Below the pieces are notes generated by a model. That model did not search any database. It saw nothing but the letters and a program-made list of their open reading frames with translations, and was not told the DNA's origin. A stretch of DNA of 44,000 nucleotides from an uncultured SAR116 cluster alpha proteobacterium (lineage in GTDB: Bacteria > Pseudomonadota > Alphaproteobacteria > Puniceispirillales > Puniceispirillaceae): positions 1-44,000 of the forward strand of contig CACHXC010000014.1 of the NCBI GenBank assembly GCA_902583715.1, read 5' to 3'. Made by a program: the position numbers and the translations under genes. This document shows positions 43,186-44,000 of this stretch, piece after piece. Within the stretch, counting starts at the first letter, position 1, and each line of letters opens with the position of its first letter.

Positions 43186-44000
43186 TGCCAATTTACATGC
43201 CTAGAAAAATTTATGCAGATATGTATGGGCCAACTACTGGCGACAAAGTTCGTTTGGCTGACACTGAATTATTTATCGAAGTTGAGACCGATCTTACATC
43301 TTACGGCGACGAGGTAAAATTTGGAGGTGGTAAAGTCATAAGAGATGGTATGGGTCAGTCACAGGTATCACGTGATAGTGGCGCAGTGGATACAGTAATC
43401 ACCAACGCGTTAATTATCGACGTTAGTGGCATTTACAAAGCTGATTTAGGCTTAAAAGACGGGCTTATTCAAGCAATTGGCAAAGCAGGCAATCCAGATA
43501 CGCAGGAAAATGTAAACATAATTATTGGCCCTTCCACTGAAGTAATTGCTGGCGAAGGGCTTATTCTGACAGCGGGCGGTTTTGACAGCCACATCCACTT
43601 TATTTGCCCGCAACAGATTGATGATGCATTGCATTCCGGTATTACAACAATGCTTGGTGGCGGTACTGGCCCAGCACATGGCACGTTAGCCACAACATGC
43701 ACGCCTGGCCCATGGCATATCGGACGAATGCTTCAAGCAGCCGACAGTTTTCCAATGAATTTGGCCTTTGCGGGCAAAGGCAATGCATCACTGCCGGAGG
43801 GTTTGGTCGAACAAATAAATGCTGGAGCCTGCGCGCTCAAGCTTCATGAGGACTGGGGTACTACGCCAGCAGCAATCGATAACTGTTTGAATGTAGCTGA
43901 CGATATGGATATCCAGGTGATGATCCATACAGACACGCTCAATGAGAGTGGGTTCGTAGAGAATACTGTTGCAGCGATCAAAAACAGAACAATACATGCA
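43185..44000 (+). CDS. ureC: Urease alpha subunit, 3'-truncated by the window edge
   Basis: The frame opens with the ATG at 43185 (overlapping the ureB stop by one base) and stays open to the window end: 272 complete codons of an expected 570 or so. Active-site residues so far are intact: the nickel ligands His136 and His138 (HIH), the carbamylated bridging lysine at Lys219 in [10 protein letters not shown], His221, and His248 in MIHTDTLNE. These lie two positions after the Klebsiella numbering (134, 136, 217, 219, 246). The N-terminal [18 protein letters not shown] is typical. UreC carries the di-nickel centre that hydrolyses urea. The rest of the gene, and probably ureE/F/G, lies to the right. 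Confidence 0.97.
   Translation, partial: MPIYMPRKIYADMYGPTTGDKVRLADTELFIEVETDLTSYGDEVKFGGGKVIRDGMGQSQVSRDSGAVDTVITNALIIDVSGIYKADLGLKDGLIQAIGKAGNPDTQENVNIIIGPSTEVIAGEGLILTAGGFDSHIHFICPQQIDDALHSGITTMLGGGTGPAHGTLATTCTPGPWHIGRMLQAADSFPMNLAFAGKGNASLPEGLVEQINAGACALKLHEDWGTTPAAIDNCLNVADDMDIQVMIHTDTLNESGFVENTVAAIKNRTIHA

Overview
This 44 kb window looks like the chromosome of a free-living, probably marine alphaproteobacterium. The gene content is heavy in ABC uptake systems and nitrogen scavenging, the base composition is moderate, and the genes sit in tight operons with short spacers. A SAR116/Puniceispirillum-type organism would fit, but that is an inference from gene content and not a taxonomic assignment. 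There are no rRNA or tRNA genes, no intact mobile element and no CRISPR array.

Region 1 (1-15,011) holds two convergent envelope operons. On the + strand, five exported proteins run from the window edge to 7,613: a 5'-truncated unknown, a large CsgG/FlgT-like protein, its shorter paralogue, an unknown secreted protein and a Sel1-like secreted protein. The two middle genes share a 1,271-bp block (1026-2296 and 3388-4658) in which I found no differences. On the - strand, six closely spaced genes run from 15,011 down to 7,677: a CASTOR/POLLUX-like channel with RCK domains, a voltage-gated K+ channel, an SH3-like exported protein, an M48 metalloprotease, a membrane-anchored TPR protein and a Tat-like exported unknown. 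I do not recognise this combination as a described system; it is the best candidate here for something new.

Region 2 (15,111-19,533) holds a large stand-alone SF2 helicase, a small lipoprotein with an overlooked 56-residue membrane ORF just upstream, a roughly 500-bp poor region that may hold a gene remnant, and a short citrate-synthase-like (citryl-CoA lyase type) protein.

Region 3 (19,576-33,107) is a peptide and amide scavenging locus. A complete Dpp/Opp-type ABC importer (binding protein, two permeases, two ATPases) is surrounded by three M20 metallopeptidases, a gamma-glutamyltransferase, an amidase and a DMT-family transporter. A strong hairpin follows the binding-protein gene.

Region 4 (33,811-44,000) is a purine-ureide catabolic locus. 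It encodes PuuE-type allantoinase, ureidoglycolate lyase (AllA), ureidoglycine aminohydrolase (AllE), an Asp/Glu/hydantoin-type (probably allantoin) racemase and a PotABCD-like ABC importer. It ends in ureD-ureA-ureB and the first 272 codons of ureC, cut by the window edge. Together these would import allantoin or a related ureide, open it, release urea and glyoxylate, and hydrolyse urea to ammonia. The allantoate-hydrolysing step (AllC or allantoicase) is not evident in the window. Both binding-protein genes in the window are followed by hairpins with a similar core, and the one before ureD leaves almost no room for a promoter, so urease may depend on read-through from the transporter gene.
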